From the NCBI GenBank assembly GCA_037126765.1, contig JBBCBC010000062.1:1-64000 (forward strand): a stretch of DNA of 64,000 nucleotides. Direction: 5' to 3'. The notes beneath the pieces were generated by a model, which was not told the DNA's origin, did not search any database, and saw only the letters and a program-made list of their open reading frames with translations. A program made the translations under genes and the position numbers. Shown here one piece after another: positions 13,101 through 25,912 of this stretch; positions within the stretch are counted from its first letter, which is position 1, and the number at the start of each line of letters is the position of its first letter. This DNA comes from Stenogyne calaminthoides. Taxonomy: Eukaryota; Streptophyta; Magnoliopsida; Lamiales; Lamiaceae.

Positions 13101-13514
13101 CATGGGAACACAAATAAGAATAAATGCAAACAATCAAATATAATATTCAAACAAGTGTAATGTCATACATTTAATATTAAATAAACAATAATATTAAACC
13201 AACACTGAATATCATCTTAGCATTATGTTCTTACAATCGGATTGTCTCTAGGACACTAACACTAATCGAGTACCCTTAGGGGTCTCTTCCTGTTCACTAC
13301 CTTGGTGTGTCTTTAGTTGCCCAAAAATGGAATTTGGTGCATTAAACTCCTCTTTTGGATCTCATTGCATCATACATTTGTTGGGCATCCAACACAATTT
13401 CTTATGCAGGATGTCTGAACCTCATTCGCTCATTCCTTTAGAGGGTTGAGTGTTTTTTGTTATAAAAATTTCCTCTTCCTTGTGTTGTTATTGATCGTAT
13501 TTATAATCTTTGTA

Positions 13515-13700
13515 GGACATTTTTTTGGGCAGGGAAGAAGTCACTTGTTGTTGGGAAATATAATTGTCTCCCAAAGAATGAAAATGGTTTGGGTATTCGA
13601 GTTGCTAAATATTGGAACGTCTTTTTATCTTGCATCCTTTGGAATCTACACTTGAATACTGATTCTCATTGGAATAAGAAAATACACTTTTTACTATTCA
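13515..13700 (+). pseudogene. LINE-type (non-LTR) reverse transcriptase C-terminal fragment
   Basis: One frame reads FFWAGKKSLVVGKYNCLPKN, then ENGLGIRVAKYWNVFLSCIL and WNLHLNTDSHW. This matches the pattern of the zf-RVT region that follows the RT domain in plant L1-like LINEs (FxWxG...CLPKxxGGLGIRxxxxWNxxxLxxxLW). Neither the RT domain nor an endonuclease is seen upstream, because Copia element C ends at 12980. It is a 5'-truncated or broken relic. Confidence 0.7.
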
Positions 13701-15599
13701 AGTAGGGTACACTTTTCACATTTTACGATATACCTTTACTTGTATGTAATACTTAATCATTTTACTTTTTTTTTTTTGTGAGGAAGAGACGAGAAACTCC
13801 CCCTACCCGTGTCGTTGGCCCCTCAGCCGGACGAGTTGTAAATTGAAGGATGCGCCCAAGTGACATACACTTGTGGGAGAGAGCCAACATGATTCAATCA
13901 CCAGGACAAACCCCCATAATATTTCATTGGAGAATTTGTCCCACGCTGGTTCAACATCGTTCTTGGGATTTTCCCCACATCACCACAAGCTTTACCAACT
14001 TGGCTATGCCCTTGGGGGCATCATTTTACTATTTTATGTAAGGAATGTTGCTGAAAGACTTTTTGATATTCAATGAACCCAAATCTTTTAAACATGAGAC
14101 ACACTTAAATTAGATGTCTCGCGGTGAAATGGAACATAATTTGAGCATGACACTTTAACATTTTAAAATGATAGATGTTAATTTGTGATAATTTGTACTT
14201 CATCTCCTCAGATCGATCTTCATATATTAATTTTTGTCATAAAAAATATGACACGTTTAAATTTAAACTGTCACAACCTATCTGTCTCATACATTATATT
14301 AAATATAAACTGTGTCACCCTTCTTAAACTAAAACAAACATGCCAAAATCACCCTTCTAGATTTTCATATCAAGGTTCAATTTTAGGTTGAGTGTAAGTA
14401 TAAATCCTCATTTTATAAGTGTTTCAAATTAAAACTCATTTTTTTACTTTTTTTTTTTCAATTTAAGGTTTCATTTAAATTCTTTTATTGCAATTCAAGA
14501 CTTAACAAAAATAATAATTTCTAATTAAAATTATACAAGATGATTAAAAAAATAGAGGCATACGTCATAAGAAAAATAACTTTCTTAATTAAAAAAAAAA
14601 TCTTTATAATTTATTTAATTAATAATGTAAATTAATAATTTTTATTTTTAATTAGTGTAACATATATTTCTAATTTTTTATCATTTTGCATTACCTTAGT
14701 CTGGAAATTTAATTAAGGGTCCGCTTGGTATGACTAGAGAATGATAATGGTAATGGATATCATTGAGGGGTCAATCACTAAGAGTTATCGATTGCATTAT
14801 TATTACTTGGTTACAACATCAACAATGGGTAATATGTGAAGTGAGTTGAGTAGGTGAGGCGATCAATTCTTTATTCTATTCCCATTACCAATGTATCAAA
14901 CTTATCAAACAACATCAATAGAATTAATTAAAATTACCCACTTCCATTCTGCCCAAACCAAATTTTAATGGCTTAGTGTTTTTATTTTTAAGTAATGATT
15001 ACCAACATTCATATTTTGACGAATTAAACACATACAATGCAAATAAAATTAAAATCATATTACAATTATAAAAATAAAATTATGGACGTACATCATTAAT
15101 TAAAAAATTAATGACAATATCTTTTCAAATTAATGAAATTACTTTTATTTTGACATACATGTTTATATTTAATATTTATCATTTTGCATGATTTTAAATA
15201 AAAAAACTTATTTTGTATTGAGTTTTGAATTGAGACAAATTCTTTTAAATGAAATCTTAAATAAAGTAAAATGAATACTTTTATTGAGATTAAATCTAAA
15301 AGTTGGGCTTGATGTGAGAAAAATTAGAAAATCAAACTTGAGCAGCTGACGCATTATTAAACAAAAAGATGCCAAAATAAATATTAACAGCCAATTTTCT
15401 TAATATGTTAATAGACAAAATCACCCTTCTTAACTAAACTCGCCCGTTCTTTCTTGAGGTACAAGCATGTCAAAAAAAAAAGAGGATTCTAGGATGTAAT
15501 ACAAAAAGAGAGGTACAAGCATGTCTAATCTAAGGGCCAAATTCGTAAAACAAAATTTTCTGTATTACAGAAACGAAAGACGGTGCCTTTTTTTTTTGT
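13701..15599. other. Intergenic AT-rich DNA upstream of the RCD1-like gene
   Basis: No conserved gene is visible. A GC-richer patch at 13795-14040 contains a short open stretch but no recognisable domain. Around 14718-14955 there is a unit that starts GGGTCCGCTTGGTATGA and ends near CTGCCCAAACC, resembling a decayed MITE, without a clear TSD. The final 300 bases should include the promoter of the downstream gene; no convincing TATA box stands out. Confidence 0.5.
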
Positions 15600-15702
15600 A
15601 TCTAGGATTCTAGGGTTTGAGAAAAGCAAAGAAGAAGAGGAGAATTAGAAGAAGCGAAATTAACATAATATTTAATTCGACGACTCCTCTCTCATGCATA
15701 AT
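15600..15702 (+). promoter_or_regulatory. Probable non-coding first exon (5' UTR) of the RCD1-like gene
   Basis: A purine-rich leader (GAGAAAAGCAAAGAAGAAG) follows a telo-box-like TAGGGTTT at 15611 and ends at a good donor (CATAAT|GTAAGAAT). The protein-coding exon begins 3.5 kb downstream behind an acceptor (CTATTCAG, ending 19149). A long intron in the 5' UTR is known for RCD1-type genes in several plants. Assignment is by position and splice signals only. Confidence 0.5.
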
Positions 15703-18700
15703 GTAAGAATCAATTTTCAGGTTTTTAATTTGTGTATGTATGCATATATTTGCTTGAATTTTTGGTGTTTATGCATCTTGAAGTTTCTCTCCGGTGGATG
15801 TAAAGTTTCGTGGATCTGAGGTTCTGTGTGATTTATTGTTCAGTTTTTTATTAGATATCTAAATTGTGTACCATGAGGAGTGTTTTTCTATTAATTTATT
15901 TTAAAAGAGGATTATTATATGAAATTTCTGGAGCGTTTTAAAGTCAAATCATTCAGATTTTCTGTTAATTCTTTCTTCTTTTAAAGTATATAATTATTCC
16001 AGCTACCGGTGCAGAATGATTTCATAGTTTGCTCGATCACCCATTTTAGTTAATGTGAAAACTCTTGAATGATCTCCTTGCATTTTACGCTTTGAATTTT
16101 GTAATTTTAGTGTTAAGCTGCTAATTTGGGAAGGTTTAGTTGATGCAATACACAGCTCTAAGGAGGTTCTTGCTACTTTTGGTTTAGTAGTTTCTGTGAT
16201 TTGCTACGGAGTCATTGGCCGTTCACTATCACGTTTTCAGTGAGTTTCTTGTGAAGTATACAATATCTCATTTGTCATGAGCTCGGGGATCTTCTTTTTT
16301 ATCGATATTATGGAATTTACATGAAGTAAATTAGTTGATATTGATTGTCCCGGCAGATTAAATTCATGACCTACCTGCAATTTATATGTAGAATCATAGA
16401 TCTGTAGACATTTTGACTTGCAATTCGGATATAAGTCTCTTTTTTTGCAGTCCATGTGCCAAATCAGGAACTCAGAAGTGTTACATGCTAGCACCATTGC
16501 TTTTTCCCCAGAGCCAATGTCTATTAAACACGTGGCATGTGGTTGATATGTTGCTTTAGGTTGTGCATGCATTTCACTGCTGAGATTTGAACTTTTCTTT
16601 TTTCCTCTTTCTTTAAACTCATAAGGTACTTTGTGGCATTTGTGTATATAAGGTTTAGTTGTTTTAGTGTATCTCATTAGGCCCCATTTACTTTGTGAGG
16701 GTGGGTTTAAGAGGAAAAGGATATCAAATGGGCTAGGGATAATTCTAAATTCTTGACCTTCCAGCGTCTCCCCATTACATTCTTCTCTCTATGGCCTCGT
16801 TTACATTGCGTCTCCTCTCTCCCCTTACCCCTTCTCTAGTATGCTCTCTCTATCTTTCCCATTTTTTCTTCGCTTTGTCCCCAGAAAGAGGGCCTCTTTC
16901 TCTCTCCCTTAAAATTCACTGTAAAGGACCCAAGGGGTTTCCTCTAATTCTTTGCAGATGAATCTGTTTTCCGAAAATCATCGCATCCCTCGTATTTGGT
17001 GTCGCATTGTCAAGGGTGTATTCTCCGTTAATTTTTATTTTTTAATGTTTTTACACATCTTCGTCAGATGTTATAACAGTGCTCATATTCGGTGGAACTT
17101 CCAATATATGGGTTCCTTCATCTGCGGTTACTCTTCGTGATTTTGCTATTGGAACATTGGTTGCCTTTCTGGACGGATAATCTTGATCCGGGTAAAGAGG
17201 ACAAGAGGTGCTCCTTGGGGGCTATGATCCCTCTTAAGCCTTGGTGCACATTGCGTCCTTAACAACTGTTTGTGAACTCTAGAAAGGTGTGGGTATGAAC
17301 TATATCTTGTAGTCTCGCATGCAATTATTACGATAAAATCTCTTGCTTTAAATGTACCATACATGGTTTAGTGAGAACTTAGCAAGTTAATGAAGTCATT
17401 TCTAGCACGTTCCTGACAAGTTTTTAACAGTATTTTACATGTCCAGTATACTATTCTTGTCGCTTGATTGTGAATGTAATTAATGGTATGTAAGAAATTG
17501 CATTATCATTTGTCCCTAAGCCAGCTGTACTAGCTTTAACCAATTATTTCTAGATAAGATTTCGTAGAGTTTTTAACATACAAGAGACTATTGTTTTTAA
17601 AACTAAATGGAGAAATAAATTTTGATTTCTCTTCAGAGCTTAGAAAATAATCAAGGTTTCGTTTAGGGTATTTCTTGCAGGGTCCTGCAAAATCAGATTC
17701 AGAAGGATGAGAAACTCTAAGCAGAACAATTAATTGATAAACTTGCAAAAACTACGCATTCGCAGATAACATGAGTTATGTTCAAATTTACAAAAATGTT
17801 ATAGCTTGTATTGATGTTAGAATATGGGTTAAGGAGTCTCAATAAGGAAAGGTTTGAGAAGAAAGTTTTATTATTTTGACCTGTTAACATGTTTGCGTCG
17901 CAAAGAGCTTGAAATATAAAATTAGGGTCATCAATAATACAAAAAGTTGGAAATGTTTGACTTATTGCGTCCGTCAAAGAACACTATAAGGTCAATTTGT
18001 TAACCGATGGATCGGCAGAAACTTACTGAGGGTTAGGTTGGGGAGAAAGTTTGACAAGTAAGAAGCTTAGGATCATTTATCATATAGATGCATCACAACA
18101 GGAATGTGGTGATACCGATCACGAGATAGCTATAAGTTTGTGGTAAACTTGTCTATTAATCTTATTCCTTAAAATTTAGTTTATGTAGGCTTCTAAAACT
18201 TCCCACATGAACTGATAAATTTTAATAATGTCTTAAATTGACCTTTAACACATTAGCAGAGCCGATAGTAAGACTTACTTACCAAACCTGTGGAGATACA
18301 TTTACAGAAATCCTTCTGGACTTTTACTTTGCTATTTGATTAAAATTGTACAGAATATAATATCTAAAAAGAAACAAATGAACTATTAATAGTTTTTGAC
18401 AAGAATTTGATGAAATTCTTTTGAGCTTTTAACAATCCAACTCCTTATTTAATCAGTGATTGCTGCCAGTTGTCTCTATCAACTGTTTGTCTGCCTAGAA
18501 TTTTCTTTCCTGGAATTTGTGAAGCAAATGCATTTAGCTAAATATCCGATGAGATACCAATTTTGTTAATTTTTCCATCTATGTTAGTTTCATAAGTCTT
18601 CTTTATTTTCCCATCCAATCATTTTCGTAAGGAATCTTGACCAACTCTTCTGCTTTTTGTGCCACTATGAAATTAAAGTTGTTATTTTGAAATAGCAAGT

Positions 18701-19149
18701 ATACCACCATTGATTCACCTTCTGTAAGTTCTATGCTATGATAATTAGGTGTAATGGACAGATACTCAAGCAAACAGTATTTCAATTAGACTTGCTTGGT
18801 GAAAGTTGCAACTTAAAAGAATTGCATATATGCATTTTTTTTATGTGATTTAAATTTGACCAGTTTAATGCTAATCTGCATTTAATTAGGCAATTTAATA
18901 CAACTAAACCGGCTCCTGGTAAAAATGATTAAGCATGATGTCAAGATCTTTCTTTAAATTCTTTGCTTTGCTTGTTCTTAATAATAAAGGAAGTGGCCTT
19001 TTTGCTGCACTACATTTCCATTCGTTACCGAGAGACAGCTGAGGAACTTGTGGTTTCTGGTGATTTATTTTAGCTGCAGAAGTGTTAATATTAGCTTTAA
19101 GATTGCTTTATTTGTGTTCAAATTTCTAAGCAATTATCCTGCTATTCAG
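15703..19149 (+). other. Putative 5'-UTR intron of the RCD1-like gene
   Basis: 3.4 kb, mostly T-rich on the plus strand, with no conserved coding sequence. Around 16680-16900 lies a CT-rich block bounded by GCCCCATTTACTTTG and GGCCTCGTTTACATTG, which looks like parts of small transposons. The remaining open frames have no recognisable content. Confidence 0.4.
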
Positions 19150-19271
19150 GTCTTCTCCACTTTTTCTGCTGTCTGCGTCTCTTTGAGGCAAAACAAAGAG
19201 TAAAGGTTATAGAGCTCTTGTTCTTGTACTCTCGGCTGCGAATTGGTTGTTAGACATTGATATAGGCAGAC

Positions 19272-22200
19272 ATGAACACAAAATTCGAAAAGGCATTGGA
19301 TAGTCGCCAAAGTATTGCTATTAATCTGAAGAGAAAATGGTCAGACCAACGCACCATCTCTTCTGCGGGAGCTATACATGTGCCGTTCCCTCCGCAAGCC
19401 TCTCTGAGTCCACCAGTCCATAATCTTGCCAAGCGGACAAAACTGGATGGATCTACAAACAAGTATGAGAGTTGTGCTTTTTCATCTGGCAAGCGTTTGC
19501 TTAAATATTATTCAAACTTCAAGAAAAGTGGGATTCTGAATCGCCTGATGTATTATACCAATGATGAATGGACCGACTTCTCACAGGATGTCATTTCGTT
19601 TGTCAACAATGATTTCATGCATAAGAAGGCTGCAGTTGAAGTGGAGGTTGATGGAAATAAGATTTTGCTAGATTTCTTGCATATGATTCGACTGGACATG
19701 AATACTGGTATACAGCAACCTATTGCTTGGATTGATGTCTCTGGAAACTGTTTCTTCCCTGAAATAATTAGTAGTTATGATGATCCGAATGATTATTCCT
19801 ATCAATTTTCAGAAGGCTATAATCATGGGGTATGTGAACCTCAGGGTTCTGATATCAACTTGCATTTGGAGATTTCCATACATGGATTAAACAATGAATC
19901 TTGTGGTGAGTCCAATGTGATTGTTGAGCAATTACAAGCTAATAAAAATGCTGCTCTGGGATATTTTGATGATGAAAATAGTGATAGTTGTGCCAAAACA
20001 TCAGATGTAGAACGTGAAGAGAAATGTGGGGGTGGTGAGCAAATGAGTGGAAATGAAATCCATGCGGTTGATATTGGACATAGGTCTTTGGATCTTGAAG
20101 CTGTGAAGGAGATGTTTTTTAAGGCAACTAACTCAACCACTGCAAAAATTGTTGAGATACCCCTGTCAGCGAAAGCACTGTTGTGAAAGGTCGATTGGAG
20201 CTCTTTGAGAAACAGGTTGAAATTACTAAAAAGTGTCGTGGAGATCCAAATCTTCTATACGCTTGGCTTCCTTGTTCAAGAGGATCAGTTTCGACTGTAC
20301 TCCAGTATGGGATTGTGGTTTCAGAGCCATTAAAAATTGAGCCCTTACATGGTATTGGGATATATCTAATTCCTGCTAATGGCACTCAGATCAGGTATGA
20401 TCCCCCCCGCCCCCCACATTTTATGTACACAGTCAGAAAATTGTGTTGATTTAAATGCATTGGCTGATGCAGCTTTGTGTTTTTCAATTGATGAGCTGCA
20501 CAACTATTTAAGTATTTTTTTCCTGGTTTTGCAAAATTGGTGGTTTCTCCGAGTTAGACATATGTTTTCTGCTTATTGACTTCTATCAATACACTTTGTA
20601 TGCTTGATAATGGAGGAGCCTCTGATTTCCGTTACTTGCTAATTGCTACTTTTTGCAGTTCAGCATATACGATTCTATGCCAATTTATATTAGATGCTTC
20701 CTAGGAATTGTTTATATGTGGACTCCATACTAATACTTTGTCTTAGGTCTGGACTACTTCTCGTTTGGTTCTATATCTTTTGTTCCTTACATTATCAATT
20801 ATTTTGATTAATATTAGTTGCTTCCAAAGTTCCTTTCCTTTATTTTTATTTTTTATTTTTTATTTTTTAATTTGGATCTCCATACTAGTGCTTTATCTTT
20901 TACTTGGACTACTAGCATGGTTCTCTATCTTCTGTTCTTTTCAGTATCAATAATTTTGATGTTGACGAAAATGACATGAGGCATATGGTATTCTGCCGTG
21001 TTATAATGGGGGCTATGGAGCCTGTTCACACTGGATCAAATCAGTTTCATCCGAGTAGTGAGGAATTCGACAGTGGTGTTGACAAACTTGCGAATCCAAA
21101 TCTTTATGTTGTGTGGAACATGAATATGAATTCTCATATCTTCCCGGAATTTGTTGTTAGTTTCAAGTTGACTTCTGATTCTGAAGGTAATAGTGTACCC
21201 CTGCTTTTAATTTTCTCTTTTAATGGTACGTGTATTTTAGCTAGTTATAGCGTTCCATATCTTAGTTATCCTGTCATCTTAGACTATGTTAATTACTGCT
21301 GTCATGTACTCTCTTTTAATTCCTCCCAATGATTTATATCAAGTTGCTTTTCTAGTAGTTTTCACAAAATATTAGAATTTTCAAATAAAAAGCATTAGTT
21401 TTAGTTTTTTTCCCCCTGTCTCTATGACGTCCCAAATAGAGGCCTGTTGTATAAAGCATTCATAATTGAAAGGTCGTGAGGGGCCGTTATCATGTATAAT
21501 GATGACAAGATTGACTTTAGAGCTCATTGTCAACTCGTTTTATTCTTATCTACCCTCACTATATAGTGAAAATGAAAGTTATTAGTCATCCCCTAACTAG
21601 CTGATGGGTTTTTTTTATTCTGTGAACTGTTTGGCATTTGAGCACGTCCTTTTATGCTTCCACAGAAGCCATGTTTGGAAAGGAGAGCAAGGTTGATATT
21701 TCCAGGTTTGCTAGTCATGGAGTACTTAAAGCCCAGGTATAGCCTTCTGATAGCTAGCAACTGTCTTCTGTAGTTAATGCACCTCTGAGTGCATTGCTTG
21801 TCTATGCTTTCTTTCCTTCTGTATAAATAACTTTTTTTCATAAATTATTTTTTTTGGTTTATACTGCTTCTTTGTTTACTTGCATCAGAAAACATGATCA
21901 CTAAGGATCATGCATAAGATCCATTTTCTCTTCCGTTTATGCTGATGATAGCATTTGGGTAAATTGCGAGAAACACCCATCAAAGTTTGTCCAAATTACC
22001 AAAATTGGGTGAAAGCCCTAATTACCAAATACCCCTTGAAAAGACAAAAAAAGCTTGTTTGACTGATGAATAATGCGAAATCTTGGTATTCTTAGAGGGT
22101 ATTTGGTAATTAATCAAAACCATGTGGTTCTTTTGGTAATTCATACAAACCTCGAGGTCTTTTTTTGGGTAATTTACCCAAAGCATTTTAACTCATCAAT

Positions 22201-23068
22201 TGAAATGATAGCTTTCATACTTCTGGAACTACATATTGTTGACAGTGCACATACGAAAGGCCTCTTTGTATGGGAGAAGAATCTAGTTGATAAGGACAGA
22301 TCATTCAATTTTCTATTATTCATGCCCCATAATTCTAACTGAAATCTGGCAAAATTGTTAAAAGTCGGGTTATAGGAGCAACCTATTGCAACCATCCAAA
22401 CTTGGGTATGGCTGCAAAGATGCGCTTTGAGCCTTGTAGTTTGTAGCAAATTTTGTGTGGTTTCCTCGTCTTCTTCTATTTCTACTTCTAATGAAGTGTG
22501 TTTAAATATGAATAGTTGATCTAGGAGATGAAGAAACTTGATTATAGTTTTTCTAGTTGATAAGTTATTGTTGCCAAAATGTAATGGTATGCAACTTTGT
22601 TGTCTAGTTTCTTTAGTAATATGAACTATTCTTGCAGAATGGGGGAAGAAGGTTTCTTGAAGCAAGGAGGCCCAATAGCCCTTGGATGCCATTTCCTATG
22701 CTGTTTGCTGCCATTTCAAACAAGATATCTTGTCAAAACATGGACCTTGTTATGACCAACTATGCGCTCTTCAGGGTATGCCCCTTTTTAATTTCTTTCA
22801 ACTAACCTGAAAAACCCGCTTTCTACTAAAATTAGTCATTTGTGTGTTGGCAGAATAAGAAGATTTGTCGCGATACATTTGTGAAGAAACTGCGAATGAT
22901 TATTGGCGATGATCTACTGAAAACAACCATAACTGGTCTTCAGTCCAAGGTCTGTGCACTCTGCTCACTCTTTTTTGGCGGTTTTTGTACCATCTTTTGT
23001 TTGTTGTAATAATAAAATATTTCTTTCTTTAGATGTCTAGCTCCACCAGGGAAACAGTGTGCACTTAG
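19272..23068 (+). CDS. RCD1: RCD1/SRO-family protein (WWE, PARP-like and RST domains), one frameshift
   Basis: Exons: 19272-20394, 20945-21186, 21666-21736, 22637-22775, 22854-22949 and 23033-23068, all with GT-AG introns and matching phases, giving about 569 residues (Arabidopsis RCD1 has 589). The N-terminus carries basic nuclear-localisation-like runs (LKRKWSDQR, AKRTK). The WWE domain is at roughly 80-160 (LNRLMYYTNDEWTDF, LDFLHMIRLD, QQPIAWIDVSG). The PARP-like domain starts near 305 (LELFEKQVEITKKCRGDP) and includes RHMVFCRVIMGAMEPVH and VWNMNMNSHIFPEFVVSFKL. The RST domain is near 465-555 (SPWMPFPMLFAAIS, KLRMIIGDDLLKTTITGLQ). In Arabidopsis RCD1 is a nuclear hub that binds many transcription factors through RST and is not an active PARP. 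One base is missing near 20156-20163: the first frame ends at a stop at 20184, while the RLELF frame opens beside it. Confidence 0.93.
21954..22183. mobile_element. MITE-like inverted-repeat element in an RCD1 intron
   Basis: The left end TTTGGGTAAATTGCG is mirrored by the right end GGTAATTTACCCAAA. Inner blocks also pair (AATTACCAAAA on the left, its complement near 22130). The bases GCA adjoin both ends and could be a 3 bp TSD. It is about 228 bp, non-coding, in the intron between 21736 and 22637. Confidence 0.55.
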
Positions 23069-24665
23069 ATGGAAGAATACAAGGTCGGCGGATTCATGCA
23101 AATATCTTTTGCATGACATATTGAATAAGTTTGGGTTTGCACCTTTATTAACTCTCCTATACTTTGTTAAACTTGTAAACTGTGTCTATTTGGTTTCTTA
23201 ACCATCCACTACGTATTTTGCTTGAATTGTATATGACGTCGGTGTGTGGAATTACAGTGTATGCGTTGCTTTGGTTTGTTTTATACTATTTTTTCCTTTT
23301 GGTTAAAGAAAGTTTGACTAAAGTTGATGGATGGGGTTTTAAGTTTTTGGGTTGCGTCTCCTGTGCATCAGTTTGCATGAAGCAACTAGTGTATAGTTTT
23401 ATCCGATGGATGATCATGTGTGAGTTGCAGTTCAAATGTTTTTATCTCATGTTGATTTGAAATCACCGAGCGTAATGTGATTAGTTTGACAGTAAATAGT
23501 AGATTTGATTCGTATTTAATCGAATGTTATATTCTATTTGTATTTGATTAATTTAGCAAATATTTATATTTATATTCGAATTTCAAATTTGATTTGTATT
23601 TAATATGCACTTGATATTCAGATTTGTTTGAAAAATATATAGTGAATTGTTTTGTCACATATTAATTTAATATTGCATGTGTGAAATAGTTTATAAAATA
23701 TTTTTTAGTCTAGGGCTGTCAAAATGGATTTAGGCCGTTGGTTCAGCCTGCTTATAAGGGTTGGGTTGTGTTTCTAAAAGCATGTTTGAAGGTAGGGCAT
23801 AAATGGATCAACTTGGAGCAGGCTTTGGGTTGAGTTCGCTGGCCTGCGGACCCCGTGCTCTTTTCAGGTTTTTTTCTTTTTAATATTCATCAAATTATTG
23901 TATTGTGTAGTTTATATATTAATTTCAATATATACTAATATAAATATTATATGAACATATATAAATTTTAAATATTACAACATTCATTTTAAAATTTGAT
24001 TAAAGTATAATTTCTTCTATAAGATTGACACGCTTTAAGAAATAAAAGTGAAGTTCTTAATTTAAAAGATTTTAATCAAAGGTAAGAAAGAAAGTAAGGT
24101 TCTTTTTCTTTTCTTTTTAAAACGAATCGTAAATTTCACATTTTTACTGCTCATCTAACATTTAGTAAGAATAAAAGTGATTGAGAGAAATTAGATTTTT
24201 TTATAAACAAAATAAATTATTACCAATTTGTACACATCATATAATTGTTTTTTTTTTGATAAAAAAATATATAATTGTTTGTTTATTTCACAATCATTTT
24301 CATTGATTGATTTATATAACATAACTAACAAAAACTAGTATGAGACGGTCTCACCCATCCCTTCCAAAGTCTAAGTGTCATGTCCAAATTATGTGACGTC
24401 TCCCTGTGAGACTATCGGTATAAATTTAAAAAGAAAGTCTATAATTTTTTAGAATTATATGAACTTTAAATAAATTTAAAATTTAAATTACACTGAGGTC
24501 TTCCCCTCCACTCTCTTGGTTTTCCTCTCTTTCACCTCCCTCCCACAATTGAATCATCGGTGCACCAGTGATGGCGGTGAAGAACAACCATATTTTACGA
24601 AAGCATACACATAGCCACCGTTGAGAATCCAATTATTGAGAGTTTGGGAAATGCGTTGTTGACTA
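23069..24665. other. Intergenic AT-rich DNA downstream of the RCD1-like gene
   Basis: It includes the probable 3' UTR of the RCD1-like gene, then AT-rich filler. A patch at 23712-23860 begins TAGGGCTGTCAAAATGG, a start typical of some hAT-like MITEs, but no matching right end is visible. The palindromic GAGACGGTCTCAC at about 24345 occurs in a short low-complexity context. No gene seen. Confidence 0.45.
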
Positions 24666-24670
24666 ATTTG

Positions 24671-25527
24671 TGTTGGAAAAAATTAGTTTTTAACCAATTA
24701 ATTAAATTAATTGAAAATTAATATGTATTTAATAAGAGTGTTGGACACTCTCTTTGGCCAATTAAACGAGGACTTAAAGTTTAATTTATGATAAATTATG
24801 ATCGATTTACTCTTGTAGTAGATGATCATAGTGTATTTATAATCTCAAAACGAATTTCGATGAGTGAGAAATTAAATCACGAAGTTGAGACATCATAATA
24901 CACTTTATAAATTAAAGTGTTGTTGGAAAGTGTAAGAATTAACTGAGAGTTAATTATCCCACATTGAATCAATTCAACCCACAAATTTGAGTTTGAAGCG
25001 TAACGAATGTAGACGTTCAGATTCCTTGATGTTTCAAATCAGATTGTAACATAAGAAGTTACATGATGACATTAAGTATCATTAGTGATGACATTTCAAA
25101 ACAGAAATAATTTAAATGAATGACATTAATTGTCAGTATAAGTCCGAACACTATGTCTCTCACCTGATGGACGTACCTATAAATAAGTTGTATGCATTTG
25201 TTCATTTACAGCGGAAAAGGAAACCTAGAAATTGAACGATCAAACGAGAAGTTCTTTCAAAGTGCATGCATTCATGCTCATTTTCATATTCATATAAAGT
25301 GCAATCTAGTTTTCACATCATTTCCAGTTCGGTGGCCTGCTCAAAGTGGAAAGTTGTTGTTAAATGGAAAAAAATTGCTACAAGGGGAAACATGTTTTTA
25401 TTTTTTTTTGGAAAAGTATTAGTTTAACTTTTGAATAGTATTAGTTATAACTTTTTCAAATTTTCGTTTTCCTTTATTTAATTTTCGTCTATATTGTAAG
25501 CCATCATTGATGTTCAAAATTCCAACA
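24671..25527. mobile_element. Solo LTR with intact ends and 5 bp TSD
   Basis: It starts TGTTGGAAAAAATTAG and ends CAAAATTCCAACA, so the termini are perfect inverted repeats (TGTTGGAA/TTCCAACA). It is flanked on both sides by ATTTG (24666-24670 and 25528-25532). No internal domain, PBS or pol is present. A TATAAATAAG box near 25179 suggests plus orientation. At 857 bp it is unrelated to the Copia LTRs elsewhere in the window. Confidence 0.88.
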
Positions 25528-25689
25528 ATTTGGTTGGCATTATATGAGGGATTGTAATTTTGAGATTTGAGGGACGTATTTAGGATCTCAAATACTCCCT
25601 CATATTCCTTTTTAGATGTCACTCTACGTTTTTTCAGACAAATTAAGAATAATTTTATGCCAAATTAATTTTAATTAATGATACTTAAA

Positions 25690-25912
25690 TGAGTGGGTCT
25701 CGTGCATCTAGGTGCACCGTGCATTCATAATGCATTTTAGAACTATGTAACTTGTTATATTGAAATATGCAACTTGTTTACACTGAACCGTGCAATTATT
25801 TTTCCATATTAATAATTGCATGATTCAGTGTAAACAAGTTGCATATTTCAATATAACAAGTTACATAATTCTAAAATGCACTACGAGTGCACGATGCATC
25901 TGGATACTTACA
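25690..25912. mobile_element. Long foldback (hairpin) element, MITE-like
   Basis: Two arms of about 105 bases, near-perfect inverted copies, are separated by a very short loop near 25804. For example TGTAACTTGTTATATTGAAA on the left (about 25746) is mirrored by its complement near 25850. Outer parts (CTCGTGCATCTAGGTGCACC versus GTGCACGATGCATCTGG) pair less well. The whole unit would fold into a single stem-loop of about 220 nt if transcribed. No TSD could be fixed. Confidence 0.8.

Noticed and set aside
13850..14076. Two overlapping short frames (60-70 codons) after the LINE fragment
   Set aside because: Text such as HLWERANMIQSPGQTP has no known family, no splice context, and exists in two competing frames.
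16237..16677. 146-codon minus-strand frame in the putative RCD1 5'-UTR intron
   Set aside because: No domain, low-complexity patches and no splice or promoter context; a chance frame in intron DNA.
22174..22692. 172-codon minus-strand frame within the RCD1 locus
   Set aside because: It overlaps an intron, the MITE-like element and the RST exon on the opposite strand, and shows no recognisable domain.
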